64,000 nt of DNA from Anaerolineae bacterium. GTDB lineage: Bacteria > Chloroflexota > Anaerolineae > Anaerolineales > Anaerolineaceae. Shown here in pieces: positions 33,556 through 42,864 of the stretch. The stretch is taken from the NCBI GenBank assembly GCA_013178095.1, contig JABLXK010000004.1:248001-312000 (forward strand). The letters are read 5' to 3'. A program made the position numbers and the translations under genes. Below the pieces are notes generated by a model. That model was given only the letters and a program-made list of their open reading frames with translations. It had not been told where the DNA came from and searched no databases. Each line of letters begins with the position of its first letter. The stretch's first letter is position 1.

Positions 33556-34839
33556 TCATTTTTTACCCGGTAAAATTTTCCCGGCCACGAATGAGCTGCG
33601 TGATTCAAGCAGCAAAACATCGGATAATTCATTTTGCAGATTTGTCTCCGCTTCTGCCCGAATACGCAAATAATTATCCGTCAACCCTTCCACCTGCCAG
33701 ATCCCGTTATCCGCTATCGCTTGCTCCCATAAAACCTGCGCGACCTTACCTGAAAATCCGGAATGGTAAGCCAGCCTGCTGCTTTCGACCACAGCCCGCA
33801 TTCGTTCGCTGCGTTCTTTGCGCACAGCGGGCGGAATGCGGTCGGGGAATCGTTCCGCCGGCGTACCGGGGCGCAGTGAGAAATTGAAAACATGCCCGCC
33901 GGCTAAATTCAGGCTGCGCACGAATTCGAGACCTTCTTCGAATTCCGCCTCCGTCTCCCCGGGAAAACCGACCATGATATCTGTTGTGATTGCGATATCG
34001 GGCGCTGCCTTTCTGATCATTTCCAGCAGATTGAGAAAATCCTGCGGTGTGTTCCGCCTGCCCATGCGCTGCAGCACTCCTTGCGAACCGGATTGCAGCG
34101 GTAAATGCAAATGCCGGCAGAATCCCGGCAGGGTTAGCACTTCCAGAAAATTTTCATCGATATCCCAGGGCTCCAGCGAGGATAATCGCAGCCTGCTGGG
34201 AGAAAAATCTGCGATGATTCCCTTGATCAAATCCACCAGCGTTCCAGACGACGCTTTATCCCTGCCCCAGGAACCGAGGTTGACGCCGGTCAGGACAATC
34301 TCTTTCACCCCTCCCTTCAATGCAGCGCCGATGTCCCGATAAATTTCTTCTTTTGGTTGCGAAACGCTTCTTCCCCTGGCGATGCGCGTAATACAAAAGG
34401 TGCAGAAATTATCGCAGCCGTCCTGAACCTTGATGAACGCGCGCGTGCGGTGCTGCCTGCCCGGCAGCGGAACGCGCGCCGATGCCGCAGGTTCCCCACC
34501 GGCAGCCGGCTTGCCTAATATGCCCTGGATCAAATTGTCTTTTTCCTGATTGCAGATGATGTCGCTCACTTGCGGCAATTTTCCAACTTCTTCCGGGGCA
34601 ATCGTCGCGTAGCAGCCGGTGGCGATGATGCGCGCGCGCCCGGCGCGGGCGGCTTGCCGAATTTTCATACGCGAATCGGAACTGGCCGCCAGGGTGACCG
34701 CGCACGTATTAATAATCACCACATCGGCTTGCGCTGCCCGCGCAACCAACTCGTGGCCATTCGCGCGCGCCTGTGAAGCCATCTTCTCTATTTCGCTTTG
34801 GTTCAAGCGGCAGCCGATGGTGTCAAAATAAACTTTCAT
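33556..34839 (-). CDS. mtaB: MtaB-type tRNA methylthiotransferase
   Basis: A 427-residue radical SAM enzyme of the MiaB/MtaB family that adds a methylthio group to t6A at tRNA position 37. The N-terminal UPF0004 domain has cluster cysteines C10, C46 and C76. The radical SAM cluster is in DGCDNFCTFCI (C142, C146, C149). A short TRAM-like tail ends the protein. The start MKVYFDTIGCRLNQSE is typical of MtaB rather than MiaB. A TATAAT at 34898-34903 may drive it. It lies just upstream of the rpmH promoter but is probably a separate transcript. Confidence 0.88.
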   Translation of the reverse strand: MKVYFDTIGCRLNQSEIEKMASQARANGHELVARAAQADVVIINTCAVTLAASSDSRMKIRQAARAGRARIIATGCYATIAPEEVGKLPQVSDIICNQEKDNLIQGILGKPAAGGEPAASARVPLPGRQHRTRAFIKVQDGCDNFCTFCITRIARGRSVSQPKEEIYRDIGAALKGGVKEIVLTGVNLGSWGRDKASSGTLVDLIKGIIADFSPSRLRLSSLEPWDIDENFLEVLTLPGFCRHLHLPLQSGSQGVLQRMGRRNTPQDFLNLLEMIRKAAPDIAITTDIMVGFPGETEAEFEEGLEFVRSLNLAGGHVFNFSLRPGTPAERFPDRIPPAVRKERSERMRAVVESSRLAYHSGFSGKVAQVLWEQAIADNGIWQVEGLTDNYLRIRAEAETNLQNELSDVLLLESRSSFVAGKILPGKK

Positions 34840-34997
34840 GCGGATTGCATCATCCCTGACTTTACAAACCTTTTTTCATTAATCTCAGTTGGTTGAAATT
34901 ATACCCGCCGCGTATTCGATCGGAATTTTCAAAAACGCGAGACATTTTACTTGTTTTACTTACAACAACAGTGTTTACGGAAAATGATTTGCGAAAC

Positions 34998-35024
34998 TTG
35001 ACATCCATTTTTAAAAGTGATAAT
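34998..35024 (+). promoter_or_regulatory. cold-shock gene promoter
   Basis: TTGACA (34998-35003), 15 bases, GATAAT (35019-35024). A leader of about 100 bases to the ATG at 35130 is long, as in cold-shock mRNAs. The rest of the 34840-35129 gap holds only the mtaB upstream region; I see no other gene in it. Confidence 0.55.
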
Positions 35025-35129
35025 CTTTTCCTATCGGCGCAGGTGATTTGCTGCATCCTTAGTCTTTTCATCACGAAGCTAGCCTGCGAGAAATATTTAA
35101 GCAAGAAAATTAACAATGGAGTAAAAGCA

Positions 35130-35342
35130 ATGGCAGAACGTCTAACGGGAACCGTAAAATGGTTCAGCCCATCCAAAGGCTATGGGTTTATCGGCCGTGA
35201 AGATGGAGAGGATGTGTTCGTTCACTTCTCTTCAATCCAGATGGACGGATACCGGGTCCTCAAACAAGGACAGGTGGTTGAGTTTTCAGTGGAGGAAGGA
35301 CCAAAAGGACTTCAGGCAGCCGAAGTCGTGCCAGTATCGTAA
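35130..35342 (+). CDS. cold-shock protein (CspA family)
   Basis: A 70-residue OB-fold RNA chaperone. RNP1 appears as KGYGFIGRE and RNP2 as DVFVHFSSI; the start is [14 protein letters not shown]-like. The aromatic RNA-binding surface is kept. The ATG at 35130 has GGAG eight bases upstream; an open frame further upstream to 34893 is leader. It is a one-gene transcript with its own terminator. Long leaders of this kind often mediate cold induction, but that is not shown here. Confidence 0.94.
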   Translation: MAERLTGTVKWFSPSKGYGFIGREDGEDVFVHFSSIQMDGYRVLKQGQVVEFSVEEGPKGLQAAEVVPVS

Positions 35343-35366
35343 TTCATTCCTGATTATAAAATATGG

Positions 35367-35395
35367 AGAGGACCCTGAAAGGTCCTCTTTTTTTA
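35367..35395 (+). terminator. terminator after the cold-shock gene
   Basis: AGAGGACC-CTGAAA-GGTCCTCT, an 8-base perfect stem, followed by seven T. It overlaps the stop of the converging DUF218 gene. Confidence 0.9.
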
Positions 35396-36040
35396 TTCAT
35401 CGATCCCGAATTTCATCGAGACCAGCTTCAAATATTCGGTTACTGTAAATTTCCAGCCTGTCCTGGATAAGAACCATGTCTGGGGATTGAACCAGGATGT
35501 CCGCACCGGGCGGATAATAATCTTGATGCCGCTGTCGCCGAACATTTCATGAAAGATCTTGGCCGCCCGGCGGGTATGATAAGGATCCGTAACCACGATG
35601 GCGCTGTTGTATTGGCGGTTCTTTAATAAATCCCGCACCGCCACTGCTTCATCCACCGTAGTATTAACGGAAAGATCCGTGATGATAATATTCCCGTTGG
35701 GGACACCGTTGTTCATCAGCTGGATGCGCATATCGAAGCTGTTCAGGTAATCGTATCCTTCGGTTTGCTGCCCGGTTTCAGTCAGGATAATGACCTTTCC
35801 ATATCCTTCCTTATAAAGCTGCAGCGCTTCATTCATGCGTGTTTCAGTGCCGCCGCTCAACACAACGATTGCGCTGGCCGGTTCCAATTCGTCGGAGTAA
35901 ACCAGGTAAGAACCGGCAGCCCGCAGCAGGATTAAGCCCCCCAGCACGGCAACCAGGATCACAACCATTAAACCGAACCCGGTGCCGAGGGTTTTTAAAC
36001 ATCCCCCTTGACTGGTTTTATTTTTCTCTTCGGGTTGCAT
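35393..36040 (-). CDS. YdcF/SanA-like DUF218 membrane protein
   Basis: A 215-residue protein with one N-terminal membrane helix (about 20-42) and an extracytoplasmic DUF218 domain. Typical segments are AIVVLSGGTETRMNEAL, GYGKVIILTETG and a late VVTDPYHTRRAAKIF. Members have been linked to envelope barrier function and vancomycin sensitivity, mechanism unknown. A good SD (AGGA) overlaps the stop of the upstream aminotransferase, so the two genes are coupled. Confidence 0.8.
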   Translation of the reverse strand: MQPEEKNKTSQGGCLKTLGTGFGLMVVILVAVLGGLILLRAAGSYLVYSDELEPASAIVVLSGGTETRMNEALQLYKEGYGKVIILTETGQQTEGYDYLNSFDMRIQLMNNGVPNGNIIITDLSVNTTVDEAVAVRDLLKNRQYNSAIVVTDPYHTRRAAKIFHEMFGDSGIKIIIRPVRTSWFNPQTWFLSRTGWKFTVTEYLKLVSMKFGIDE

Positions 36041-36042
36041 GC

Positions 36043-37212
36043 TTATCCTTTTCTGTCGGTTTTATCGAGCGCCTGCCGCATCCTCTCCAATGCACTGGCC
36101 AATGTTGACCGTGGGCAGCCGAAATTGAGCCGCACGAATCCCGCGCCATTGCTGCCGAAACTGAGCCCGTCGTTAAGCGCTACGCGCGCCTGTTCAAGGA
36201 AGAAACGATACGCGTCCGGCTGCAAATCCAACCGCCGGCAATCCAGCCAGGCAAGGTAAGTACCCTCCGGCGGATGGCAGATGATTTCAGGAAACTCGCG
36301 TTCCAAGTAGGATGTTAAATAATCCCGGTTGCCTTCTAGGTAAGTCAGCAAATCCGCCAGCCAGTCATCGCATTGCGTGAAAGCTGCTTTGGCCGCCGCG
36401 CAGGCGAAAATTTCGGGATGCCCGATCAATCCCGCTCCCATCGATTGCATCTTTTTTCGTAAATCAGCGTTGGGAACGATGGCAAAAGAGAAGTGCAAGC
36501 CGGGGATGTTGAAGGTCTTGCTGGCAGCCATCAGGGTGATGGTGTTGTTTTTCAATTCTTCACTCAATGACGCAATTGGCAAGTGGTGGAATCCGGAATA
36601 AACCAGGTCGCAATGGATCTCATCCGAACAGATCAATACCCCATGCCGCAGGCAGATTTCGCCCAATCTTTCCAACTCTTTCCGGTTGAAAACCCGCCCG
36701 ACCGGATTATGCGGATTGCACAAGATAAATACTTCGGGCTTTTCCAAAGCCACGCACCGTTCGAACGCGTCGAAATCAATCTCATATCGTCCGCCGGATT
36801 CAGTTAAAGGCGCCTCGATCAAGCGCAGCCCGGCGTTGGCTGCCGCCTGGAAAAACGGCGGGTAGACGGGAGTCTGGATCAGGTAACCGCTGCCACCTTT
36901 GCCAAACGTCCTGGCTACCCAATTGACCCCGGTAACCACGCCCGGCACCAAAAGAATTTCCGCCGGATCGATCCGCCAGCCGTGCCGGCGTTCCACCCAT
37001 GCGCAGATGACTTCCAGCAATTGTTCGTCATGCCCCTGGTATCCGAAGACAGGATGGTTCAAACGGTTCTGCAGGGCGTCGATTACCGCGGCGGGAGCCG
37101 GAAAATCCATGTCCGCCACCCACAACGGCAATACTTCCTGCCCATATAAATCCCATTTTATGCTGTTGGTATTGAGGCGATTAATAGTTTGATCAAATAG
37201 TTTTGCGTTCAT
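36043..37212 (-). CDS. PatB/MalY-type PLP-dependent lyase/aminotransferase
   Basis: A 389-residue fold-type I PLP enzyme. The start NRLNTNSIKWDLYG and LPLWVADMDFPAP are diagnostic of the PatB/MalY subgroup, typically cystathionine beta-lyases. The catalytic lysine lies in MAASKTFNIPGLHFSF, and NPHNPVGRVF is conserved. No SD is seen; TATAAT at 37228-37233 puts the transcription start about 9 bases before the ATG, giving a nearly leaderless message. MalY-type regulators cannot be excluded. Confidence 0.85.
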   Translation of the reverse strand: MNAKLFDQTINRLNTNSIKWDLYGQEVLPLWVADMDFPAPAAVIDALQNRLNHPVFGYQGHDEQLLEVICAWVERRHGWRIDPAEILLVPGVVTGVNWVARTFGKGGSGYLIQTPVYPPFFQAAANAGLRLIEAPLTESGGRYEIDFDAFERCVALEKPEVFILCNPHNPVGRVFNRKELERLGEICLRHGVLICSDEIHCDLVYSGFHHLPIASLSEELKNNTITLMAASKTFNIPGLHFSFAIVPNADLRKKMQSMGAGLIGHPEIFACAAAKAAFTQCDDWLADLLTYLEGNRDYLTSYLEREFPEIICHPPEGTYLAWLDCRRLDLQPDAYRFFLEQARVALNDGLSFGSNGAGFVRLNFGCPRSTLASALERMRQALDKTDRKG

Positions 37213-37227
37213 GGCTTAACGGGAAAG

Positions 37228-37233
37228 ATTATA
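37228..37233 (-). promoter_or_regulatory. -10 box of the PatB/MalY-type gene
   Basis: TATAAT on the minus strand, 15 bases from the ATG, with no SD in between and a weak -35. It suggests a very short leader. Confidence 0.4.
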
Positions 37234-37292
37234 CCCTCTCAAAAAGCAAATCTCGCCTCAGGTTCATTAGTGTATTATTAATGAAATCAATC

Positions 37293-38195
37293 ATGGCAAA
37301 AAGACAGTCATCCCAATTCGTAAGGCCTGATCCTGCCGAATGGAGCGCGTATACGCTGCTGGACAGCGGCGATCGGCGGAAATTGGAACAATTCGGCCGC
37401 TACCGCCTGATACGCTTTGAACCGCAAGCCGCATGGAAACCCGCTCTGCCGCCTGCTGAGTGGGAAAGGGCGCATGCTTCATTCACCATCCAGAAAGGCA
37501 GATCTTCCGGCCAGTGGCATTGTAAACCCGGCTTTCCGCGTGAATGGCAGATCGAATATGAAGATCTATGTTTTCAGTTGCGCGTTCAGGAATCGCGGCA
37601 TATCGGCCTTTTTCCCGAACAATTACCGAATTGGCTTTGGCTGCGTGAAAATATCGCTCATGCTGAATCGCAGCCGCGGTTGTTGAATCTTTTTGGGTAT
37701 ACAGGTGCCGCTTCCTTATTCGCCGTGCGTGCCGGCGCGTCCGTCACGCATGTGGATGCTTCGCGCTCTGCGGAAAAATGGGGCCAGGTCAACCAGGAGC
37801 TTTCCGGTTTGAAAGAAAAACCTCTGCGGTGGATCGTGGATGATGCATTGAAGTTCGTCGAACGCGAAATCCGCCGCGGATCGCTTTATGACGGTATCCT
37901 GCTCGATCCGCCCCGCTTCGGGCGCGGACCGCGCGGCGAGGTGTGGAAATTCGAGCAGGCAGTGCCGAATTTGCTGGCTGCGTGCACCTCGCTGCTGACG
38001 CCCTCTCCGCTCCTGGTAACGCTGACCGCTTATGACGTGCCAGCCGCTCCGCAGGAATTAGCTGGCTGGCTGGCGGATTTAACGCAGCCTCATCACGGCA
38101 GGCTGGAAAGCGGATGGTTAACTCAAAAAGAGAAATCCGCCGGTCGAATCCTGCCACAGGCTATGTTCGCCCGTTGGGCAGCCGATGGAGTCTAG
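37293..38195 (+). CDS. class I SAM-dependent methyltransferase (RlmI/RlmK-like)
   Basis: About 300 residues with the C-terminal half of RlmI-type 23S rRNA m5C methyltransferases. Motif I is LLNLFGYTGAASLFAVRAGA, followed by THVDASRSAEKWGQVN and the DPPRFGRG segment of amino- and base-methylating enzymes. The N-terminal PUA domain of RlmI is absent or diverged. The true start is uncertain between ATG codons at 37281 and 37293; TATTAT at 37273-37278 puts the transcription start next to them and no SD is seen, so a leaderless start is likely. It is followed after 16 bases by the DUF1028 gene. Confidence 0.8.
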   Translation: MAKRQSSQFVRPDPAEWSAYTLLDSGDRRKLEQFGRYRLIRFEPQAAWKPALPPAEWERAHASFTIQKGRSSGQWHCKPGFPREWQIEYEDLCFQLRVQESRHIGLFPEQLPNWLWLRENIAHAESQPRLLNLFGYTGAASLFAVRAGASVTHVDASRSAEKWGQVNQELSGLKEKPLRWIVDDALKFVEREIRRGSLYDGILLDPPRFGRGPRGEVWKFEQAVPNLLAACTSLLTPSPLLVTLTAYDVPAAPQELAGWLADLTQPHHGRLESGWLTQKEKSAGRILPQAMFARWAADGV

Positions 38196-38211
38196 AAACC
38201 AGGAGAAATAC

Positions 38212-39126
38212 ATGGCATTCTTGCATACTTACTCGATCATCGCCCGGGATGAAGCCAGCGGGCAATTGGGCGTGGCGGTGCAGTCGCATTGGTTTGCGGT
38301 TGGGGTGCTCTGCCCCTGGGTTGAAGCCGGCGTTGGCGCGATTGCCACGCAATCCATGGTAGAAGTCGATTACGGCCCCCGTGGTTTGGCGGCGCTGCGA
38401 TCCGGGCAAACGCCGCAGGAAGCGCTGCAAACGCTGCTCGCGCAGGATGAAGGCCGCGAGCTGCGCCAGGTAGCCATGTTGGACGCCCGCGGATTGACCG
38501 CCGTTCATACCGGCAGCCGCTGCATCGGCGCTGCCGGGCACTGCAGCGGACCGGGGTTTTCGGTGCAAGCCAATATGATGAAAAACGATACTGTCTGGCC
38601 GGCCATGGCAGCCGCCTATCAATCCGCGCAGGGTTCGCTGGCCGAGCGTATGCTGTCAGCCCTGAAAGCCGCCCAGGCAGCCGGCGGGGATATTCGCGGC
38701 AAGCAAAGTGCCGCTTTGCGCGTCGCTGATGGGATCCGCTCCGGGCAGCCCTGGAAGCACTTATTGGTCGATTTGCGCGTGGATGATTCTCCCGATCCGC
38801 TGAGAGAACTGGAGCGGCTGCTGCGCATTCATCAGGCTTACGAATTGATGAACGCCGGAGATGATGCCATCACCCGCGGTGATGCCCTGCTCGCGCGTGA
38901 GAAATATGATCAGGCTGCCCGCCTGGCGTCGCATATCGACGAGATCCCTTTTTGGCAGGCTGTCACGCTGGCGGATACGGGTAACCTGGAGCAGGCTCTC
39001 CCCATCTTCAAGCGCGTTTTCGCTTTGAATCCGGATTGGGCGGAATTGGTGCAAAGATTGCCCGCTTCCGGGTTATTAAAAGCTGACACTGAAATGATGG
39101 AAAAAATCATTTCCATGCGAAAATAA
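38212..39126 (+). CDS. DUF1028 Ntn-hydrolase-like protein
   Basis: About 304 residues. Residues 1-200 are a DUF1028 domain, with the opening THSI-like HTYSIIARDEASGQLGVAV, a GVGAIATQSMVEVDYG segment and GSRCIGAAGHCSG. The C-terminal part has VDDSPDPLRELERLL followed by two TPR-like repeats (about 230-290). Bacterial members are uncharacterised; the fold resembles Ntn hydrolases. The ATG at 38212 has AGGAG six bases upstream. The gene lies in a plus-strand run with the methyltransferase and PPK2. Confidence 0.82.
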   Translation: MAFLHTYSIIARDEASGQLGVAVQSHWFAVGVLCPWVEAGVGAIATQSMVEVDYGPRGLAALRSGQTPQEALQTLLAQDEGRELRQVAMLDARGLTAVHTGSRCIGAAGHCSGPGFSVQANMMKNDTVWPAMAAAYQSAQGSLAERMLSALKAAQAAGGDIRGKQSAALRVADGIRSGQPWKHLLVDLRVDDSPDPLRELERLLRIHQAYELMNAGDDAITRGDALLAREKYDQAARLASHIDEIPFWQAVTLADTGNLEQALPIFKRVFALNPDWAELVQRLPASGLLKADTEMMEKIISMRK

Positions 39127-39147
39127 ATTAAATCTGCGAGGAAAACG

Positions 39148-39963
39148 ATGAAAGAATATCTGGTCAAACCCAAAAAGGATTTCAGTCTTAAAAAATTCGA
39201 CGCCGGAGATACCAGCCTGGCAAAAGACGGCGAATCGGCAGCGAAAAAAGAATTGAAAGATCTGCGCAAGAAATTGATCAAACTCCAGCAGGTGCTTTAC
39301 GCAGAAAACAAGCATAAGCTGCTGATCGTCCTGCAAGCCATGGACAGCGGCGGAAAAGACGGAACCATTCGTTCAATTTTCAAGGGCGTCAATCCTCAGG
39401 GGGTCAAGGTGGCCAGTTTCAAGGTGCCTACGGAATTGGAACTCTCGCACGACTATCTCTGGCGTATTCACTCCAAAGTCCCCGCCAAAGGAGAAATCGT
39501 TATTTTCAACCGGTCTCATTATGAAGACGTGCTGGTCGTGCGGGTGCACGAATTGGTTCCGCAAGAGATCTGGATGAAACGTTATCAACAGATCAATGCA
39601 TTCGAACGCCTGCTGGTGCAGGAAGGCACCACAATCCTTAAATTCTTTTTATACATCAGCAAGGACGAACAAAAACGCCGGTTTATGGAGCGCATCGAAG
39701 ATCCGGAGAAACAGTGGAAATTCAATCCCAACGATATCGAGGAGCGCCAATATTGGGATGCTTACATGGGCGCTTATCAGGACGTATTGGAAAAAACCAG
39801 CACCCCGCAGGCGCCCTGGTATGTGATCCCCGCCAATCACAACTGGTATCGCGACCTGGTAATATCCCGCATCATCGTATCGCGTCTGAAGGAACTCAAA
39901 ATGGCCTATCCGCAGCCGGTGGAGAATATCGAACAGTACCTTGAAATCCTTAATAAATCTTGA
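39148..39963 (+). CDS. ppk2: polyphosphate:nucleotide phosphotransferase (PPK2)
   Basis: 271 residues using polyphosphate to phosphorylate nucleoside mono- or diphosphates. Walker A is MDSGGKDGTIRS (about 65-76), and Walker B plus lid regions are FNRSHYEDVLVVRV and KRRFMERIEDPEKQWKF. The NPQGVKVASFKVPTELEL-like segment places it in the PPK2 group that works on AMP/ADP. A good SD (GAGG) precedes the ATG, 20 bases after the DUF1028 stop. A T-rich hairpin follows. Confidence 0.92.
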   Translation: MKEYLVKPKKDFSLKKFDAGDTSLAKDGESAAKKELKDLRKKLIKLQQVLYAENKHKLLIVLQAMDSGGKDGTIRSIFKGVNPQGVKVASFKVPTELELSHDYLWRIHSKVPAKGEIVIFNRSHYEDVLVVRVHELVPQEIWMKRYQQINAFERLLVQEGTTILKFFLYISKDEQKRRFMERIEDPEKQWKFNPNDIEERQYWDAYMGAYQDVLEKTSTPQAPWYVIPANHNWYRDLVISRIIVSRLKELKMAYPQPVENIEQYLEILNKS

Positions 39964-39990
39964 TTGTCTCTAAAGCCCGCTGTCCCGCAG

Positions 39991-40011
39991 AAAAACCGGA
40001 GCGGTTTTTTT
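39991..40011 (+). terminator. terminator after ppk2
   Basis: AAAAACCG-GAG-CGGTTTTT followed by further T. The G-C core is only 3 pairs plus A-T pairs, so efficiency is uncertain. The remaining gap to 40088 has a T-rich stretch with no clear promoter box. Confidence 0.6.
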
Positions 40012-40087
40012 CCTTTACAACTGTCTATGAAGGATTCGTTGTTTCTATAAATATGCTAAACTAATAGGCAATTTCGTTTTTCTTCCT

Positions 40088-42772
40088 ATGGAAAAGGAAA
40101 TCCGCCTTCTTCAAACCAAGTTTTTTATACCGCGGATCAGTGGGAACCTGATTCACCGCAAACGCTTGACGCAAATCCTCGCGTCCGGAAAGAATTCTCG
40201 AATAATTTTGGTCTCTGCACCGGCTGGATTCGGAAAAACCAGCCTTTTATCCGATTGGATCTATGAAACCGGGGAAAAACCGGTTTGGTTGACGCTGGAT
40301 AACAACGATAATGATCCCACCCGGTTTATGGATTATCTGGTTAATGCATTTATTTACCGAAAACTACCTGTTTTGGGAAAGTTGCTATCCGAGAATCGGT
40401 CACAATTTCACGGCAATCTCCCACAGCAAATGGAGAGTCTGCTGAATTGTATTCTTGATTCTGGAGAGACCATCACCCTGGTATTAGATGATTTCCAACA
40501 TATTCACTCTCAACCGATCTTAGGATTGATCAATTTTTACATCGAAAATCTTCCTCCGAATGCAAGAATGATCATTCTGACTCGCAGTGATCCTTCGTTG
40601 AATCTAGCTAACTGGAGAGCGCGTGGTTACTTGGAAGAAATACGCCAAACCGATTTGTGTTTTTCTTTTGAAGAAGCAAGTGAATATTTCGCGTGTAATA
40701 TTCCTTTCAACCTATCGCGTGAACACCTTAGGAGTTTGTACTACAAGATTGAGGGTTGGCCTGCCGGAATGCTGCTTGCGATAAACGCCATCACCCGCCA
40801 GGGCAATAAAACAGATGCGGAGAAATTTATTGATACATTCAAGGGCACCAATCGTTTTATCCTGGAATACCTTCTGGAAGAGGTGCTCAACAACCAACCC
40901 GAACAGATCAGGAAATTTCTTTTTTACACTTCGCTCTTGGATAATTTTTGCGCTTCTCTATGCGATTATGTACTGGAGAAAAATGACAGCCAGGCGCAAT
41001 TGGACCTTTTGGAGCGCAGCAACCTCTTTATCGTTCCATTGGATAGCACGCGCACCTGGTATCGTTATCACCGTTTGTTTAGCGATTTGCTGAAAAGCCT
41101 AATGGGTTTTCAGGATCGCAAGAAAATTCTGCGAATTCACAAGTTGGCCAGCGAATGGTATGAATTGAACGGAGATTATTCTGAAGCCATCGAACACCGT
41201 TTTTTTGCGAACGACAATGAAAATGCCGCACGATTGATCCAATCACAGGCAAAAAACGTATTAAATCGCAGTCAATTTTTTACATTTGATAATTGGGTCC
41301 GCCAGCTGCCGCGCGAATATCTGGTTTCGCATCAAGATTTGTGCGCCTATTATGCCATCACCTTGATTGTTGAAGGCCGTCCGAACCATGAAATCCGGGA
41401 AATCCTTGAGATCATGGATCAGAAAAAGAATCCCGATAATTTCGATCAAACAATTATTCGCATCTTTCTTTTTATTCTTCAAGGAAATTTCCCCGAAGCA
41501 ATAAAAAATATCAAAATCATCAAAGAACAACCACCTGTGCAGGATGAATTCTTGATGAATCTGCTGGATATGCTGCAAGCCATCGTCTTTGAAAAAGACG
41601 CCAATTCGACCTTTAATCAATTATTGACAACCTCGCGCAGAGCCAAAGCTGCTGGAAATTATACGGTTGCCATCACCTCGCTTAGCTATGCTGGCGATCT
41701 GGTTAAAGCCCAGGGTAGATTGCATACGGCCCATGATATATACACCGAGGCTTTGCAGATGTCACAGTTGGATAAAGAAACCTACCTGCCCGCTGGCGGT
41801 ATTCCACTGGGTAATCTGGGAGAGCTCTATTACAAGTGGAACAGACTTGAAGAAGCTGAACAGTTTTTACGTCGTAGTCTGGAACTCTCTCCCAGTTTGG
41901 AGATATCACATTTCTTCAGTGTATTAACCACGCTTGCCCGTGTGGAAATTGCGCTCGATAAATATGACGAAGCCAACATACTCATGCAAAAAGCTGCTGC
42001 GCTTGCCCAACAATTCGATGCAACCGAAATGGATGATTTCATCGTCGCCTGCCGAATTATTCAATTACGTCTACTGATGGGTGAGGATCCTCAGATCGAA
42101 ATTTCCGAAGATCAATTAACTTACACAAATCCTTCAATGGATTTCAATAATAGCTGGCTGTTATTGACCATGGCACTTATGCAAGAAATCCGGCAATTGA
42201 CCCACGCATGGGTATTGCTTCACAAGAAGCAGTATGCTCAAGCAATCCCGCTCCTGACAGACCTATTAACTCGAGCCTCGAACAACCACCTCGAAGATTA
42301 CATAATTCAATATGCAGTTTTGCTGGCAATGGCTTACCACATGAACCTGAATGAAGAGGAGGCTCTGGAAAACATCGGAATCGCTTTAAAGTATGCCCAA
42401 AAAGAAGATCAAATCCAGGTTTTTCTGGAACAAGGTATTGAAATTATGGATCTCTTATACGCCGCCGCTAAACGGGGCATCGAACCTGATTTTGCCGGGA
42501 GAGTTTTATCACGTTTTCCACAGATGGATAAAATCGATCATCAGGAAAAGTTGATCCATTACGAAGATGAAATCATCGAGCCCCTAAGCCAACGTGAAAC
42601 TGAAATCCTTGAGTTGATTTCTCAAGGTCTTTCCAATCAAGAAATCGCCCTTGATCTGCATTTATCATTATCTACGGTGAAAGTCCACACGTATAATATT
42701 TTCAGAAAGCTAAATGTCCGCAGCCGTATCCAGGCAGTATCTAAGGCGCGCCTGATCAATTTTTTATCCTGA
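40088..42772 (+). CDS. MalT-like STAND/LuxR-family transcription regulator
   Basis: 894 residues in the MalT plan. A STAND NTPase domain has Walker A SAPAGFGKTSLL (K50) and the segment ITLVLDDFQHIHS as Walker B. A TPR-like superhelix spans about 350-800, and the C-terminal LuxR HTH is near 830-894 (SQRETEILELISQGLSNQEI, then STVKVHTYNIFRKL). The family activates transcription when a small ligand and ATP bind. The gene precedes a broken small gene and a radical SAM gene in the same orientation, the likely targets. No SD is visible before the ATG. Confidence 0.9.
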   Translation: MEKEIRLLQTKFFIPRISGNLIHRKRLTQILASGKNSRIILVSAPAGFGKTSLLSDWIYETGEKPVWLTLDNNDNDPTRFMDYLVNAFIYRKLPVLGKLLSENRSQFHGNLPQQMESLLNCILDSGETITLVLDDFQHIHSQPILGLINFYIENLPPNARMIILTRSDPSLNLANWRARGYLEEIRQTDLCFSFEEASEYFACNIPFNLSREHLRSLYYKIEGWPAGMLLAINAITRQGNKTDAEKFIDTFKGTNRFILEYLLEEVLNNQPEQIRKFLFYTSLLDNFCASLCDYVLEKNDSQAQLDLLERSNLFIVPLDSTRTWYRYHRLFSDLLKSLMGFQDRKKILRIHKLASEWYELNGDYSEAIEHRFFANDNENAARLIQSQAKNVLNRSQFFTFDNWVRQLPREYLVSHQDLCAYYAITLIVEGRPNHEIREILEIMDQKKNPDNFDQTIIRIFLFILQGNFPEAIKNIKIIKEQPPVQDEFLMNLLDMLQAIVFEKDANSTFNQLLTTSRRAKAAGNYTVAITSLSYAGDLVKAQGRLHTAHDIYTEALQMSQLDKETYLPAGGIPLGNLGELYYKWNRLEEAEQFLRRSLELSPSLEISHFFSVLTTLARVEIALDKYDEANILMQKAAALAQQFDATEMDDFIVACRIIQLRLLMGEDPQIEISEDQLTYTNPSMDFNNSWLLLTMALMQEIRQLTHAWVLLHKKQYAQAIPLLTDLLTRASNNHLEDYIIQYAVLLAMAYHMNLNEEEALENIGIALKYAQKEDQIQVFLEQGIEIMDLLYAAAKRGIEPDFAGRVLSRFPQMDKIDHQEKLIHYEDEIIEPLSQRETEILELISQGLSNQEIALDLHLSLSTVKVHTYNIFRKLNVRSRIQAVSKARLINFLS

Positions 42773-42864
42773 TGTTTCCCTAATACTTAATTAATACTTT
42801 CTCTTGTCGCGAATAATCCGGCAAGCAAGTATCTTAACGTCAATACGATGTTGAGGATGTCACC

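Noticed and set aside
33229-34839. Replication origin near rpmH
   Set aside because: No dnaA or dnaN gene and no cluster of DnaA boxes were seen near rpmH, although rpmH is near oriC in some bacteria.
34893-35129. Longer version of the cold-shock protein
   Set aside because: The added residues are unlike the family, contain the promoter and leader, and the ATG at 35130 has a good SD.
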